Shown in pieces: positions 1 to 10,195 of a stretch of DNA of 64,000 bases. The notes under the pieces are model-generated. The model made no database searches, was not told where the DNA came from, and worked only from the letters and a program-made list of their open reading frames with translations. Source of the stretch: Neodiprion pinetum. Its lineage: Eukaryota; Arthropoda; Insecta; Hymenoptera; Diprionidae. Position numbers and translations under genes: made by a program. Within the stretch, counting starts at the first letter, position 1, and each line of letters begins with the position of its first letter. The stretch spans positions 10,550,283 through 10,614,282 of the forward strand of contig NC_060234.1 of NCBI RefSeq assembly GCF_021155775.2, written 5' to 3'.

Positions 1-662
1 AGATTGACATTCAGTAACAATTTACCAAGTCGGCAAACGATCGACTAGATAGCTTTCGGTAGAATTATTCCTAAACGGTAGATTCGATAATTTATAATTA
101 TTACATACTTGAGGAATTAAATAGTGAATTCCTAAACATAACTTTGAGAGAATACCAAAATACAAAATTATGAGAAAGTGAGAATTTCGGAGAGTTTACA
201 AAATAGAGAAATATACTAAAATACACCGCAATACAAAAGAATAATTCACAGAACTTAATTTAACAAAATACAGAGAAATAAATAACAGGCAAAAATAATA
301 TAAAATTGCCAATGGCAATAAAGAAAAGTGCGGTAATATCTAGGGGTGATTCTACGCTCGCTTGTACTCCAAGGAACTCGATATATGATACAATAGGCAC
401 AAAAATAAATAAAAATATAATAAGCAATAACAGAAATAAAATATAAAGTACACTACTATTACAAAAAGAGTATGGAATGAAATATAGAGCCAATAGGGCT
501 CAAAATACGATAGAAGGTACAGAAGCAGGCTAATAGAGATTCACAAATAATCAGAAAGATCATAAATACAGAGAAATAATTATTTGGCAGTTACGAGGTC
601 GCTCAGATACGAAAATAATAAGTTACTGAAATCATGCAGTCACACGGCGGCTTACTGCAACT
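1..662. other. Unassigned AT-rich, purine-rich DNA
   Basis: No convincing coding frame is seen. The plus strand is rich in A and in short words such as aaatacagagaaata and cggtaga. The same style resumes at 4943-5340 on the far side of the TTAA transposon, so both may be one older sequence split by that insertion. The texture resembles the purine-rich LTR interior of Gypsy-A, but no alignable copy was found by eye. Confidence 0.4.
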
Positions 663-666
663 TTAA

Positions 667-679
667 GGACGTTCCCACC
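667..679 (+). repeat. Left terminal inverted repeat of TTAA transposon
   Basis: GGACGTTCCCACC directly follows the TTAA at 663-666 and is the exact reverse complement of 4926-4938. Confidence 0.85.
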
Positions 680-1328
680 AAAAACACTTTTCTTCTAATA
701 TTTTCCAAATTTTGAATACACATACTTATGAGTGCCCTTTATGTGTAGGAATTTTTTAAAACCCTTCTTGCGGTGCTAAATTTTGAAATATTGCAAGTTG
801 AAATTTACATATTTAACATGTGATCCCTATCCTAACCCCCATTGTGGCGCACCTTTTTTTTAAGTTACTACAGTAATTTTCTTGGAATTTCTATGAAAAA
901 CTGAAAATCACTAATTGAACATATATATAATAAACATGTTTCTCAAAAAATAACACAAAGAAGCGGTATTCATTTAATTATAAAAAATGTTAAAAGTGAG
1001 CTACTTTTCACTTTTTTTTCATTACTTGATCAGTGAGAAACAGCGACTTGGCAGCGTTGCGTTGGGCGGAAAGTTCAAAATACCGTATAGGCGTAGTAGT
1101 TGTAAATAAATGTGAACCGCTCACAGATAGGTTAACTGTAGGCTGTTGTAAAGAAAAATGCAATTTTTTAAGTATATTAAGTATTTATTATAAATTATTT
1201 TTCAACATTAATACTCGTTATGTTAACATCATCAACAATTATAGATTCAAAAATATAATCAATCATATAATTTTCATAAAAACTATAATTTTATCAAGTA
1301 ACACAAAATAAAACATTTTAGAAATATA
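680..1328. other. Non-coding left interior of the TTAA transposon
   Basis: This AT-rich stretch lies between the left TIR and the transposase stop codon, so it is the gene's 3' side. A minus-strand AATAAA (plus-strand tttatt near 1182) could serve as the poly(A) signal. No other feature was seen. Confidence 0.45.
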
Positions 1329-4300
1329 TTATTTTTTAGACGTAGGTATTTTTTTAATTTTCTTTTTTGGTGATTTTAAATTCTTAATCTTTGGCGAATT
1401 TTCATTTTTTAGGAAGTCTAAAACTGCCGTTAAAATTTTTTTATTTTTAGTTATTCGCACTTTGTTATTATCTAATTTTTCGCTAAACAATTGCACAATA
1501 GCATTTTCTCCACCTACTCTATAGATTTCCCTCAAATTATCACAAGAAATGTCATTTGAAGCCAATTTTTTACACATATTAACTGAAATAATATTTCTTA
1601 ATTCGACTAACATTTTTAAGTTTACTTTAGTTTTATCTGAGTTGGATAACTCTTCCAAATAAATATTACTGTTTTTACATGCCTTTAATACACCACTTCG
1701 CAGGTTTAATGTATCAATTAAGTCTTGAAGTACCACAACGTCATACGCAGCGTCATGAAAAGATTCCTGATCATTATCAGGGTGTAAGAAGTCGTTACTT
1801 AAACTCTCTAATTTAAATTGACCCGGTCCTTTCCTATCAACCAAAGACTTTCTGAACAATGATGAAGTGTCAGCAAAACCAACAATTAAATCTAAAAGTT
1901 CGACTTTAACATTCATAATAGCTCGTAAGAGTCGTGGTACGTCAAAGCGAGCATTATGTGCAACTAATAAACATTTCTGTTGTCCATCGGATAAGCTAAT
2001 TAAAAATTGTTGAAAAGATTCTAAAGCATCAGAAATTTTGAGTGTTACGACTTGTTTGTCTCCGTAGAATAAGTCTCCATATTTATGATGAAGTTTAGTA
2101 ACTGTAGTGGCTGACGATGAAATTTCGGTCTTCGTGTGTACATAGATATTAAAAATTTTACAATCACAGATCGCTGCAATTTGTATAATATGAGCATCTG
2201 AGGCGAATCCAGTTGTTTCTAAATCAAAGTAAACAATTTTTGTTTCATCATCTAATGCAATATTATTATTATCATCACAGTGTTTACGCACGTAATTGTT
2301 TATTTTATCCATTCCACAATTACTCTTATAAGTTATACCTTCATGTCTTTCGGTATTTTTACGTAAAAGTTCTCGTTTCTGTTTTAATTCTATACGTCTT
2401 AATTTTTTTGCTTTGGACTTACTCATTGCCAATCGTTTTTCTCGTTTCATTTCACTTCGTTTAACATAATTGACTGTGTGAGATCCAGCAGGAATATTCA
2501 GTCTTTGCTTAATATTTATAATACTTCGTTCACCGTCATTTTTAGCGCAGACGGCGTCAGCTACCCTAATATCACAAGAAAAGCTAGTACTTAAACACTT
2601 GTTTTTGTGTGCTTTGTTTGCTATAATATTGTTAAAACTTTCATTGCCCTGACTTGAAGCGGCAATAGAAAATTTATGAGAGTTTTGTGCGTATTTATCG
2701 AACAAATGTAATAATTCTTCATACAAGGTTTCATCAGATAGGTTTAGAGCATGATTTTTACTTGGGTTACACCACTTTCCACAGTTTTCATGTCTGCTAA
2801 AAATATGATCCGGTATTTGTCTCAAATTTCTAGCTAAGTTTTCGGAATTGCCCTTATTTTGTGCAACAGCGTATGAAAAACACTTTTTTAAATGAGGAAT
2901 AACATTTGTTTTATTTAACTCTCTAAACTTATCGCGTAATTTATATAACTCTTTTCCAAAATTTTTGGTTAAATGATTTTTGTCGGCTAATTTATGATAC
3001 TTTTGACCTGGGTTATCTGCTCTTACTGCTGCAATCATTGAGCTGTCTTCATCTCCTACAATAACACGTACTTGTAGTCCTGCTTCCTTTAAGATGTTGC
3101 TGTGATTAACAAGTTGAACTCCTGCATCAGCTTCCATTGCCTTAGCACTTCCGCAGAAGTTCAATCTACAATCATGATCATCTTTTTTATGCCCCATATC
3201 ACATTTCTTACATTTTCTATTTCTAGTTGCGTAGTCTAGAATTTTTCCTGACAAGAAACCGATGATAGTGCTATAACCGTTCAAACTATCATAGCTACGC
3301 CCGTTACCGCGTTTAGACCAGCCCATATCAAATGACACAATGATATTTATTATTTCACCTAGTGTATTATCAAATAAATTTTGATTATCATTTGAGGAAA
3401 GCGTAAGGACATCTAACTGCGGGAAAATATCTTGGGCAATCTCCACTGGTCTGAAATAATAAATAAAAATAGTTGAAATAAAAAAATTAAACCAGATTTA
3501 CAATTATTTTTTTTTTATTTTATGTAGACAATTCAATGCCGTGAAATTAATAGCAATACATTTTTTGTAAAAAATACAAGTATATAATGTAGATTAGTGC
3601 TTGTCAACTTATTGAATATTTAATTCAATTCTTGATCGAAATATTGTAAATAATTACAACAAGATAAAGTCTCTCCTTTATTTTGTGTAAAAATAAATGT
3701 TGTTGTATATTATACATTTACTGATAGCATAATAATTATAAATCACCAGTTTATGTATAATATTCAAATCCTAAGATATAAATTGAAACAAAATAATAAC
3801 TACTTCTGCTTAATATTATATTACAAATAATTCATTCGTAGAAAATATAATTTTACAATTTTTCAATAAATTATATTACAATTTTATAAAAATCAGTGTT
3901 GAGAAAATGATTTATAATTATTATGATGATCAGCATCAGTCCATTGAACAGTTCAAATGAATTAGAATGGATGGTTACAATGTGTCACACAGCTTTTTAA
4001 CATTTTTTATCACCAATTCTTTTTCCTCAGAAGCAGCTCGCTTGCAACTTTCTTTAGCTTCTAATTCTATTGCTTGACCAACTACAACTTCGTACTTTTT
4101 ATAAATTTTGTCTATTACTCGAGGTAAATTGGCACAAGCAAGAATTTTATTTAAGCCAGTATTTCCAACACCGGCATGAATAGCCCCTGAAACATTCAAA
4201 TAGTAAATATCATAAATTTCTTATAAAATAATTGTAAAGCTATTAATTATGTCAATTCAAGTTTTTTACTTTTACACATAAATAGAATATTGCGAATTCA

Positions 4301-4663
4301 CTTACCTAAAACCACGGACATATTGACATCAGAAACACCATTGGTGGACTCTGCGGTATTAACATTATTATATCTGCCACAAGTATCACATTTTATCTTA
4401 AACTTTACGTGAAGTCCTTCTCTGTTATAGCCGTACATTTTTTCCATGTCTAAAAGACTGCTGCAGCTGGTGCATTTGAGGTTTTTAGCTAATTTTTCCA
4501 ATGCAACTATACAATTCCCATCTGGAATTTTACATTGAGTAGTTTCATGCAGTGTTTCGAGAATTTTTGTTTTTTTAGCTTCTGACATAGCTGTTAGAGC
4601 TTTAGCTACTCTATCGCCTACTTTTTTTTTCACAAACCTCCCATTCTTCAAACGTGAAGTCAT
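1329..4663 (-). CDS. Mutator-like DDE transposase fused to DEDDh exonuclease (3 exons)
   Basis: Exons run 4663-4306, 4186-3979 and 3450-1329. Introns 4305-4187 and 3978-3451 start with GTAAGT and GTAACC and end in TTTCAG, and the spliced frame is 895 codons. The ATG at 4663 (MTSRLKNGRF) is chosen because the longer frame begins only with TTG. In order the protein has: a CxxC..CxxC zinc ribbon (about residues 85-117); a transposase core with likely catalytic acids D230 (in SFDMGWSKRG), D322 (in VIVGDEDSS) and E459 (in SSQGNESFN); a basic helical stretch; and a DnaQ/DEDDh domain from about residue 594. That domain has ExoI FDLETTG (D598, E600), ExoII AHNARFD (D692) and ExoIII HDAAYD (H754, D759), all intact. 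The C-terminus is Lys-rich, possibly a nuclear signal. Transposases of this type are expected to cut and join at TTAA; the exonuclease role is unknown. No stop or frameshift is seen. The third catalytic acid is the least certain assignment. Confidence 0.85.
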
Positions 4664-4925
4664 TATAAATAAATTATTTTTTAACTCCAAGATAAAAGTA
4701 ACCTCAAAACATTAAAACTCTGTAGCACACGTCTCAGATATAATAATAATATACAGAAAGAGAATACAATGTTGCCAGATCTGAGAAACGACGCAATGGG
4801 TATATTTTTGGACTTCTGCGCACGTTCGCGCCACTGAAAATGTACACTGCACCTCAACTTTTTGTTATTGCATCATAGTATAGTTTACATAGGGGGACTG
4901 TTTTAGAAGTTGAGGACCACTGCTA

Positions 4926-4938
4926 GGTGGGAACGTCC
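4926..4938 (-). repeat. Right terminal inverted repeat of TTAA transposon
   Basis: GGTGGGAACGTCC directly precedes the TTAA at 4939-4942 and matches 667-679 in inverted orientation without mismatch. Confidence 0.85.
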
Positions 4939-4942
4939 TTAA

Positions 4943-5355
4943 ACCGTGGACCATGATTCACACAAAGTCGATAGATACCATAAGAAAGAATAGAAATTAT
5001 GAGCAACTTCGTAACGATACTATTCAAAGGCAGAAGCCTTACCTTGGCTGGTCACTTCAGGCACACAAACTGACTCTAATTTAAATCAAACTTAGAATAA
5101 AAGAACGAATGTAGAAAGGAAGGAAAGGACTTGAATTTACAGGAAGAAGTTAACGATAGTGCAACGATAGAGAGTATGGAAAAACGGTAGATACAAGAAC
5201 GGTAGAATGAGAGGAAGAAGAATCGGCAGCTTAAATCGAGAGAACAATCGGGAGGATGCGGAAAACAAAGCTGTCGCTCAGCAGGTCAAGCGTAGAATAG
5301 GAGGTCGTAGTTCGTCTCGCCGATCTCGCGGTTGTCGTGAGGTAATTCTTCTTCT
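4943..5355. other. Unassigned purine-rich flank right of the TTAA transposon
   Basis: The sequence is similar in style to 1-662, with repeated acgata/acggtag words, and shows no coding frame. It probably continues the sequence interrupted by the transposon, but this is not shown by alignment. Confidence 0.35.
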
Positions 5356-5916
5356 TTGATTGGTGGGTTGACCCCCACCGCAAATAGGCCATCCCCCTGT
5401 AGCGAATATTGGTTACTGCGTTGTCATACGTTTTCCAAAATTTTACCCGTACTGAAAGATGACACTGAAAGTCATATTGCTAGATATGATCGACTAATTG
5501 TATTATTTGGCAACAAATCATCTCGTAAATACCAGCATCCACATCAAGATAAAATCATAAGAAGTCAATTGAGGTTACTTGCTCGGTTTGTGATAGCATT
5601 AAAAGACCTAGATCCAGAAATTACGGATTTGCAATCTCTATATGATCCTAAATTTTATGATACAGCTCTGAAAGCAGTGAATAAAGTGGCTAAATTCCGC
5701 GATGAAGACGGTACTTATGAAACTCCAGCTCCAGCTGCGGCACTTGGAACATGCTTGAAGAAAATTGGAGCTATTCTAAAAAGTGACTGCATCAAACGAC
5801 ATGATGCTGAGAAGAAACAGCTGACTATAGACTTTTTGAATTTACTCGAAGAAGATTACGGTTGCAGTGGAAATAAATCAATTAAAAACAATACAATAAT
5901 AAGGAAAAATGAATAG
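5356..5916 (+). CDS. Partial gene of unknown function, likely terminal exon
   Basis: An open frame of 186 codons ends at TAG (5914-5916), with an AATAAA-like poly(A) signal about 30 bases further on. The first ~15 codons look like non-coding DNA. A pyrimidine-rich stretch followed by TGTAG at 5398-5402 is a plausible splice acceptor, so the real coding part probably starts at 5403. The protein is charged and helical, with a run RSQLRLLARFVIALKDL, then GTCLKKIGAILKSD and an acidic end. It loosely recalls the N-terminal region of an uncharacterised animal family (sometimes linked to recombinase-like proteins), but no catalytic motif is present and I assign no function. No upstream exon was found. 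It may be a gene fragment carried here by transposition. Confidence 0.45.
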   Translation: MIGGLTPTANRPSPCSEYWLLRCHTFSKILPVLKDDTESHIARYDRLIVLFGNKSSRKYQHPHQDKIIRSQLRLLARFVIALKDLDPEITDLQSLYDPKFYDTALKAVNKVAKFRDEDGTYETPAPAAALGTCLKKIGAILKSDCIKRHDAEKKQLTIDFLNLLEEDYGCSGNKSIKNNTIIRKNE

Positions 5917-6330
5917 ATGTTTTGTTCAATATCTATACCTGTGTATAAAATAAAAGGACTGGCTCATGGTTCCATAATTGCTTGAAATACTTATCCTTTC
6001 ATTAACCTCGTGAGTTTTCTTCTTCCTTATGGGCATTATACTTGTAAGTCCAAACGAACCTCACTGCTATGTTCTGATCGATGAGATATTATTTTTCATG
6101 TCAAGGTTGTTTCAACGACTTATTGAGTAATTATCAAGTGAATAATGGCATTTAATTTTTGATGTATTTGTGTACATGCTGACGTTACATTGGGTGCTTT
6201 CCAGCTACTGACACAACCATTGAACTCAAATAATACTGGAACGCACTTTCTCATAAGCTACTGCAGTAGCCAAGCGTGCCGAGAGCCATAAGCTGCGATT
6301 GAAAGCGAATAATTTTTTGAAGAAGTTATC
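5917..6330. other. Intergenic DNA, nothing recognised
   Basis: This AT-rich stretch follows the poly(A)-like signal of the partial gene. No coding frame, repeat or RNA was recognised. Confidence 0.5.
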
Positions 6331-6391
6331 GCAATTTTTCATTGTTGAAACGTATAATTTTTGAAAAACTGGTAATTCGAAAAATTAACGA

Positions 6392-6464
6392 CGGAGCCAG
6401 GAATCGAACCTGGTATCTAGCGATGCTTTACCGGAGCCTTACTCCACTAGACCACCTAGCCGCC
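6392..6464 (-). pseudogene. tRNA-like sequence, left arm
   Basis: Read on the minus strand it has a pol III A box (TGGTCTAGTGG) and B box (GGTTCGATTCC) at tRNA spacing, plus a perfect T-arm CCAGG/CCTGG. The sequence after the T-arm (CTCCGTC) does not pair with the expected 5' acceptor strand, so this is more likely a tRNA-derived repeat than a working tRNA. It is the inverted twin of 6571-6643. Confidence 0.55.
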
Positions 6465-6570
6465 CTGACTCTGATGTCGTTAATTTCTCTCAGTGTGACA
6501 TACTATTACAGCACAAGAAAACAAATTTGAACTTACTGGTGATGAGAGGAATTAACGACATCAGAGTCAG

Positions 6571-6643
6571 GGCGGCTAGGTGGTCTAGTGGAGTAAGGCT
6601 CCGGTAAAGCATCGCTAGATACCAGGTTCGATTCCTGGCTCCG
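6571..6643 (+). pseudogene. tRNA-like sequence, right arm
   Basis: This 73-nt copy of 6392-6464 lies in the opposite orientation with the same A box, B box and T-arm and the same unpaired acceptor. The anticodon arm is not convincing, so no amino acid is assigned. Confidence 0.55.
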
Positions 6644-7140
6644 TCGTTAATTTTTCGAATTACCAGTTTTTCAAAAAAAAAAAAAAAATTATACGTTTCA
6701 GCAATGAAAAATGCCTCGTGATTAATATTAATATTGATGATGCATATCCGCATTTCAGTATTAGACGGTCATTGACTGTCTTACGAGCTTCGCATCAAGA
6801 AGCGTAAGATTCCAAAATGTAAACACACTTACAGACATTCTTACAAGTTGTGTCTCGAAGAGGAAGAACACTTTCTATATTCACATATCGCAATTTTTGT
6901 TAATTGAAGTTTTGAAGCAAGCATTACTTCGCGTGCGATTAAATATTGAATGAATTCTCAAAGTAATATCAAAATTGAAAATTATAAAATTATTATCAAA
7001 CATAGAAAATTTGCGATTATATTTATTTTAGAAAATATTTGAAGGTTCAATTACACCCGAAAAAAGTTAATTGCAAAATTTCAATTATCGAAGAAAGCTA
7101 TTCCTGTAAGAAAAAAATTGCTCCACATGATAACCCTGAA

Positions 7141-7480
7141 GTGATACACGTTTTAGAGTCCTGAAATCAACCATGGTATTACGAAATACATACTTGGGTG
7201 AACAGAACACTATAAGCTAACAATATTCCGTAAAATCCAGTACCGAGGTGAAATTTGAGGCATCGAATTTGCCGTCGGAACCAAGTGTACTCTGTGCACA
7301 CTCTAGAAAAACTGTCTTTTTTGTAGAAACCGCGTTAACCTGAAAGCAATGCGTTTCGGAGTCCTGAAATCAATGCGTGTCGGAGTCCTGAAATCAACCG
7401 TTGCATGACACGATGCACTTGCTTCAGTTACTTGAGAATGTTGCGTGATATCGTTTAGGGTAATTCAGCGATAGACTGTG
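7141..7480 (+). repeat. Diverged direct repeat, copy 1
   Basis: It shares with 8371-8690 an ordered set of words: tcctgaaat..aacc, gcaatacatac.tggg, gtactctgtgcaca.tctag, and accgcgttaacctgaaagca. The spacing is about 1.2 kb and the divergence is high, so this is an old duplication. Confidence 0.6.
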
Positions 7481-8370
7481 ATTTCTCATATGAAAATTAA
7501 AGTACTGTCAAGACCTGAGTTTGCCGGAAAAAACGTAGGGGTGTCTTTGGAATTATTATTATTAGTTTGGGCATTGGAGAAAACCCGATCAAAAAATCAT
7601 AAATGAGCCGTAGATTTTGTATTCACCCCAACGCGTAATTTACAACCGAAATTCGTATCTCGAAGAACTGCATTTTACAGACGGTGGCGCGGGGGGTGGA
7701 GGTACTTTGAATGGTAGCGGAATGGAATGAAAATCTGATGTGAAACGAGCTGTTATTTATAAATAAAACGATATGTCATTACTTCAAAGCACAATATAAC
7801 CCCAAAGATCTGCGTTTCAGTGATGCTCATACTCTACTTCCAGAAGAATGCATTCATATATTCTGTTGCTAAGACTGTTGTCATCACCTGCAGAGTATGG
7901 TGTGAAAAATTGGAGTCATAGTTTTAATTTCCTCGTTTGATCTCAAAAGAATGTCAAGATTCTTCACTCTTATTTGAATACATATTATTCTCAGTCCTGA
8001 AAAGAACCCTTCCATAAAACATAACGTGACCGCAATTTTCATATAACAGGTAATTAACATGAAGGTGAAATTATGAGATTGGATTCCGATGCATTATGCA
8101 GTGTACTGGCATATAACGAAAAGTATCAAGCGATGGAGGATGCAATGCAATGTGTATCCGGTCATAAACAAGCGATTTCTCGTAATGAAATGTAAACGAC
8201 GCTCCCGAGGTTGATTATCATAACCTCAATCGTCTAAATTTAAATAGTTTTTCATTTACGCGATTGACGTCCTAGAAAAATTCATACAGGATTTTAGTGA
8301 AAGATAATGGTTGCATACAGATAACTAGGACGTGAAACACTCAAGTATTCACAATTAAATAAGCGATGCA

Positions 8371-8690
8371 TGTAATGTCCTGAAATGAACCCTTGCATAA
8401 CGCAATACATACGTGGGCAAAGACAATACTTTTATCGTACATTTTCCCGTGAAATTTATCACTGAGTTAGGATTCCAGTCATCAAAATCTCATTTCAAAC
8501 CGAGTGTACTCTGTGCACAATCTAGAACAATTTTCCTTTTTGTGGAAACCGCGTTAACCTGAAAGCAATGCGCGGCCGAGTCCTGAAATCAACCGTTACT
8601 TGGCCTAATGCATTTGGGCGAATTACTTGGAGGATGTTTCATCAGATTATTGACGGTACTTTGGCGATTGAGGATGATTTTTCATATGGA
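8371..8690 (+). repeat. Diverged direct repeat, copy 2
   Basis: This is the partner of 7141-7480, matching in the same order and orientation. It contains gtactctgtgcacaatctag and accgcgttaacctgaaagca. Confidence 0.6.
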
Positions 8691-9884
8691 AAGTTTTTTC
8701 AAAACTTCTGTATTCCAGAAAAATCAGAGGGATGTTCAATTGAACGGAAACAATTTCTGATCCTCGAGAAAAACCGCTAGTGCTATCACCGATACTCTAG
8801 ACATTATTCTCAAATCAACACATTCAACAAACTCAACTCATTTTTGTTCCTCGCAATCAGGTCACGTTGCTCGTGAAATACTCTTTATGCGAGAAATCAT
8901 GACCAATCATTTTTCAATTACTTGGATTGAAATAATCCGAAACGCCCTGATGTGTTCTATTCAAGTGCCCTGTCCCATGTAATATTGTTTCTAGGATTCT
9001 GACTCAAGGGTAGATACTGGAATAAAGCTTTCAATTATTTCAAATATTCTTTATTTTGATTAAGGTATCCAGTTTTTGAGATACATTTTACTCAAGAAAT
9101 CGTATTGCCATGCTCAATGGAATAGAAAAATACGAATTAACGGTATTTTCTCTACACAAGTATAACCTGTGTTGTAATGGTTGATTCCAGGACCTTATAT
9201 ACAACGCTTGTGTTGCCGAGATTTTCGAAACCTTATGATGTTTTAGTAACCTATTTGCTATCATTCTGGTCCACTGAAAATGAAAGTGAATTCTTCTGGA
9301 ATTTCAGTATTGTCAGGGCACTACCGAAAGCTCGACCAAAAGCCAGAAGTCTTAAGGTTATATCTGAACACTGGACAGCTGTTCACATTTATTGTCAATT
9401 ACAGCTCGTGTATGACTTGATGGACATTGCATCTGACAGTGTTTCATTGTTTTTTCTTAATGTTTTCTGAAATACTGTGAAAATCTTCAGAATCCCGTCG
9501 GCGGATTACGATTTGGTCTTCAATGTATACAACGTCCGTCGTCTAGGTTATGTTGACATGTAACACAAATCACTTGATGATTGTAAGAATTTTACTCGAA
9601 TTTGGAAATTGTGGTTACGTCCTGAGTTGAATTATTCGTTTCCGTTAGCTCACAGACTTTGATTACTAAAAATCTTGATAAAAAATATCGTATTGTAGGC
9701 TTTACAGTACGCTTCACATGACCGGAATCACTTTGGAACGATATCTAGGTAAAATAGTAAAATTTCCATAAAATAGGCGGCGTATAATCAAATGTTGGGT
9801 TAAATACAGCTGTTTTATTTGATAAAATACATGTCTTGGCCTTTAAATTACCATTTTCAGGTCAAGTGTATAACAGTGTATAAA

Positions 9885-10010
9885 CTTGTATAAAACTGTA
9901 TAAAACTGTACATCATTCCATTTATCGTCTGTTTCAAGAACTGGTCCTGGAACTGTACAATATATCGAGTTTATACGATTTTATACGATTTTATACTATA
10001 TACGGACCTG
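9885..10010. repeat. Short TATAC-type inverted/tandem repeat
   Basis: Runs of gtataaaact (left side) and gattttatac (right side) face each other across about 55 bp and could form an imperfect hairpin. No function is assigned. Confidence 0.45.
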
Positions 10011-10195
10011 AGATGTACCAAAACACACCTATTGGTTATTTCAAGGTCAGACACGAAAAGCACCATAAGCCGTATACATCTTTCAGGTCGGATCTGAAAG
10101 TAACCAAATGTCCTGGAAGAAACCACTACGTAACCGAAAATGACCTGGCAGCGACCATCTGATATATATATAGATACATATACATTGTAACCAAT

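Larger units (their letters stand above)
667..4938 (-). mobile_element. Autonomous TTAA-specific DNA transposon (Kolobok/Mutator-like type)
   Basis: The element is 4272 bp. It is bounded by 13-bp terminal inverted repeats GGACGTTCCCACC (667-679) and GGTGGGAACGTCC (4926-4938), and flanked on both sides by TTAA (663-666 and 4939-4942), as expected of a TTAA target-site duplication. It encloses one minus-strand, three-exon transposase gene. TTAA duplications with this transposase type fit the Kolobok superfamily; piggyBac also uses TTAA, but the protein does not look like piggyBac. Perfect TIRs and an open gene suggest a recent, possibly active copy. The superfamily name is inference; the boundaries are seen directly. 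Confidence 0.82.
6331..6714. repeat. Long palindrome (foldback element) with tRNA-like arms
   Basis: Arms 6331-6485 and 6550-6714 are inverted copies of about 155-165 bp separated by a 64-bp spacer. The right arm has a longer A run (near 6673-6688), which is the main difference. Each arm contains a tRNA-like segment, so the transcripts would diverge from the centre. No target-site duplication was identified. The structure could be a foldback or MITE-like element, or two tRNA-derived SINEs inserted head to head. Confidence 0.75.
6715..10195. other. Non-coding intergenic DNA with old diverged repeats
   Basis: About 3.5 kb with no supportable gene; the short frames at 8568-8780 and 9177-9470 show no codon-like or domain signal. 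The phrase TCCTGAAATCAACC recurs with changes near 7158, 7361, 7386, 7997, 8380 and 8580. Two longer diverged blocks are listed separately. Confidence 0.5.

Noticed and set aside
260..493. Hydrophobic 77-codon minus-strand frame
   Set aside because: It lies in A-rich low-complexity DNA; the hydrophobicity follows from T-rich codons on the opposite strand and there is no motif or context.
8568..9470. Two plus-strand frames (8568-8780, 9177-9470) in the intergenic stretch
   Set aside because: The first overlaps the diverged direct repeat and neither shows a domain, splice context or coding-like composition.
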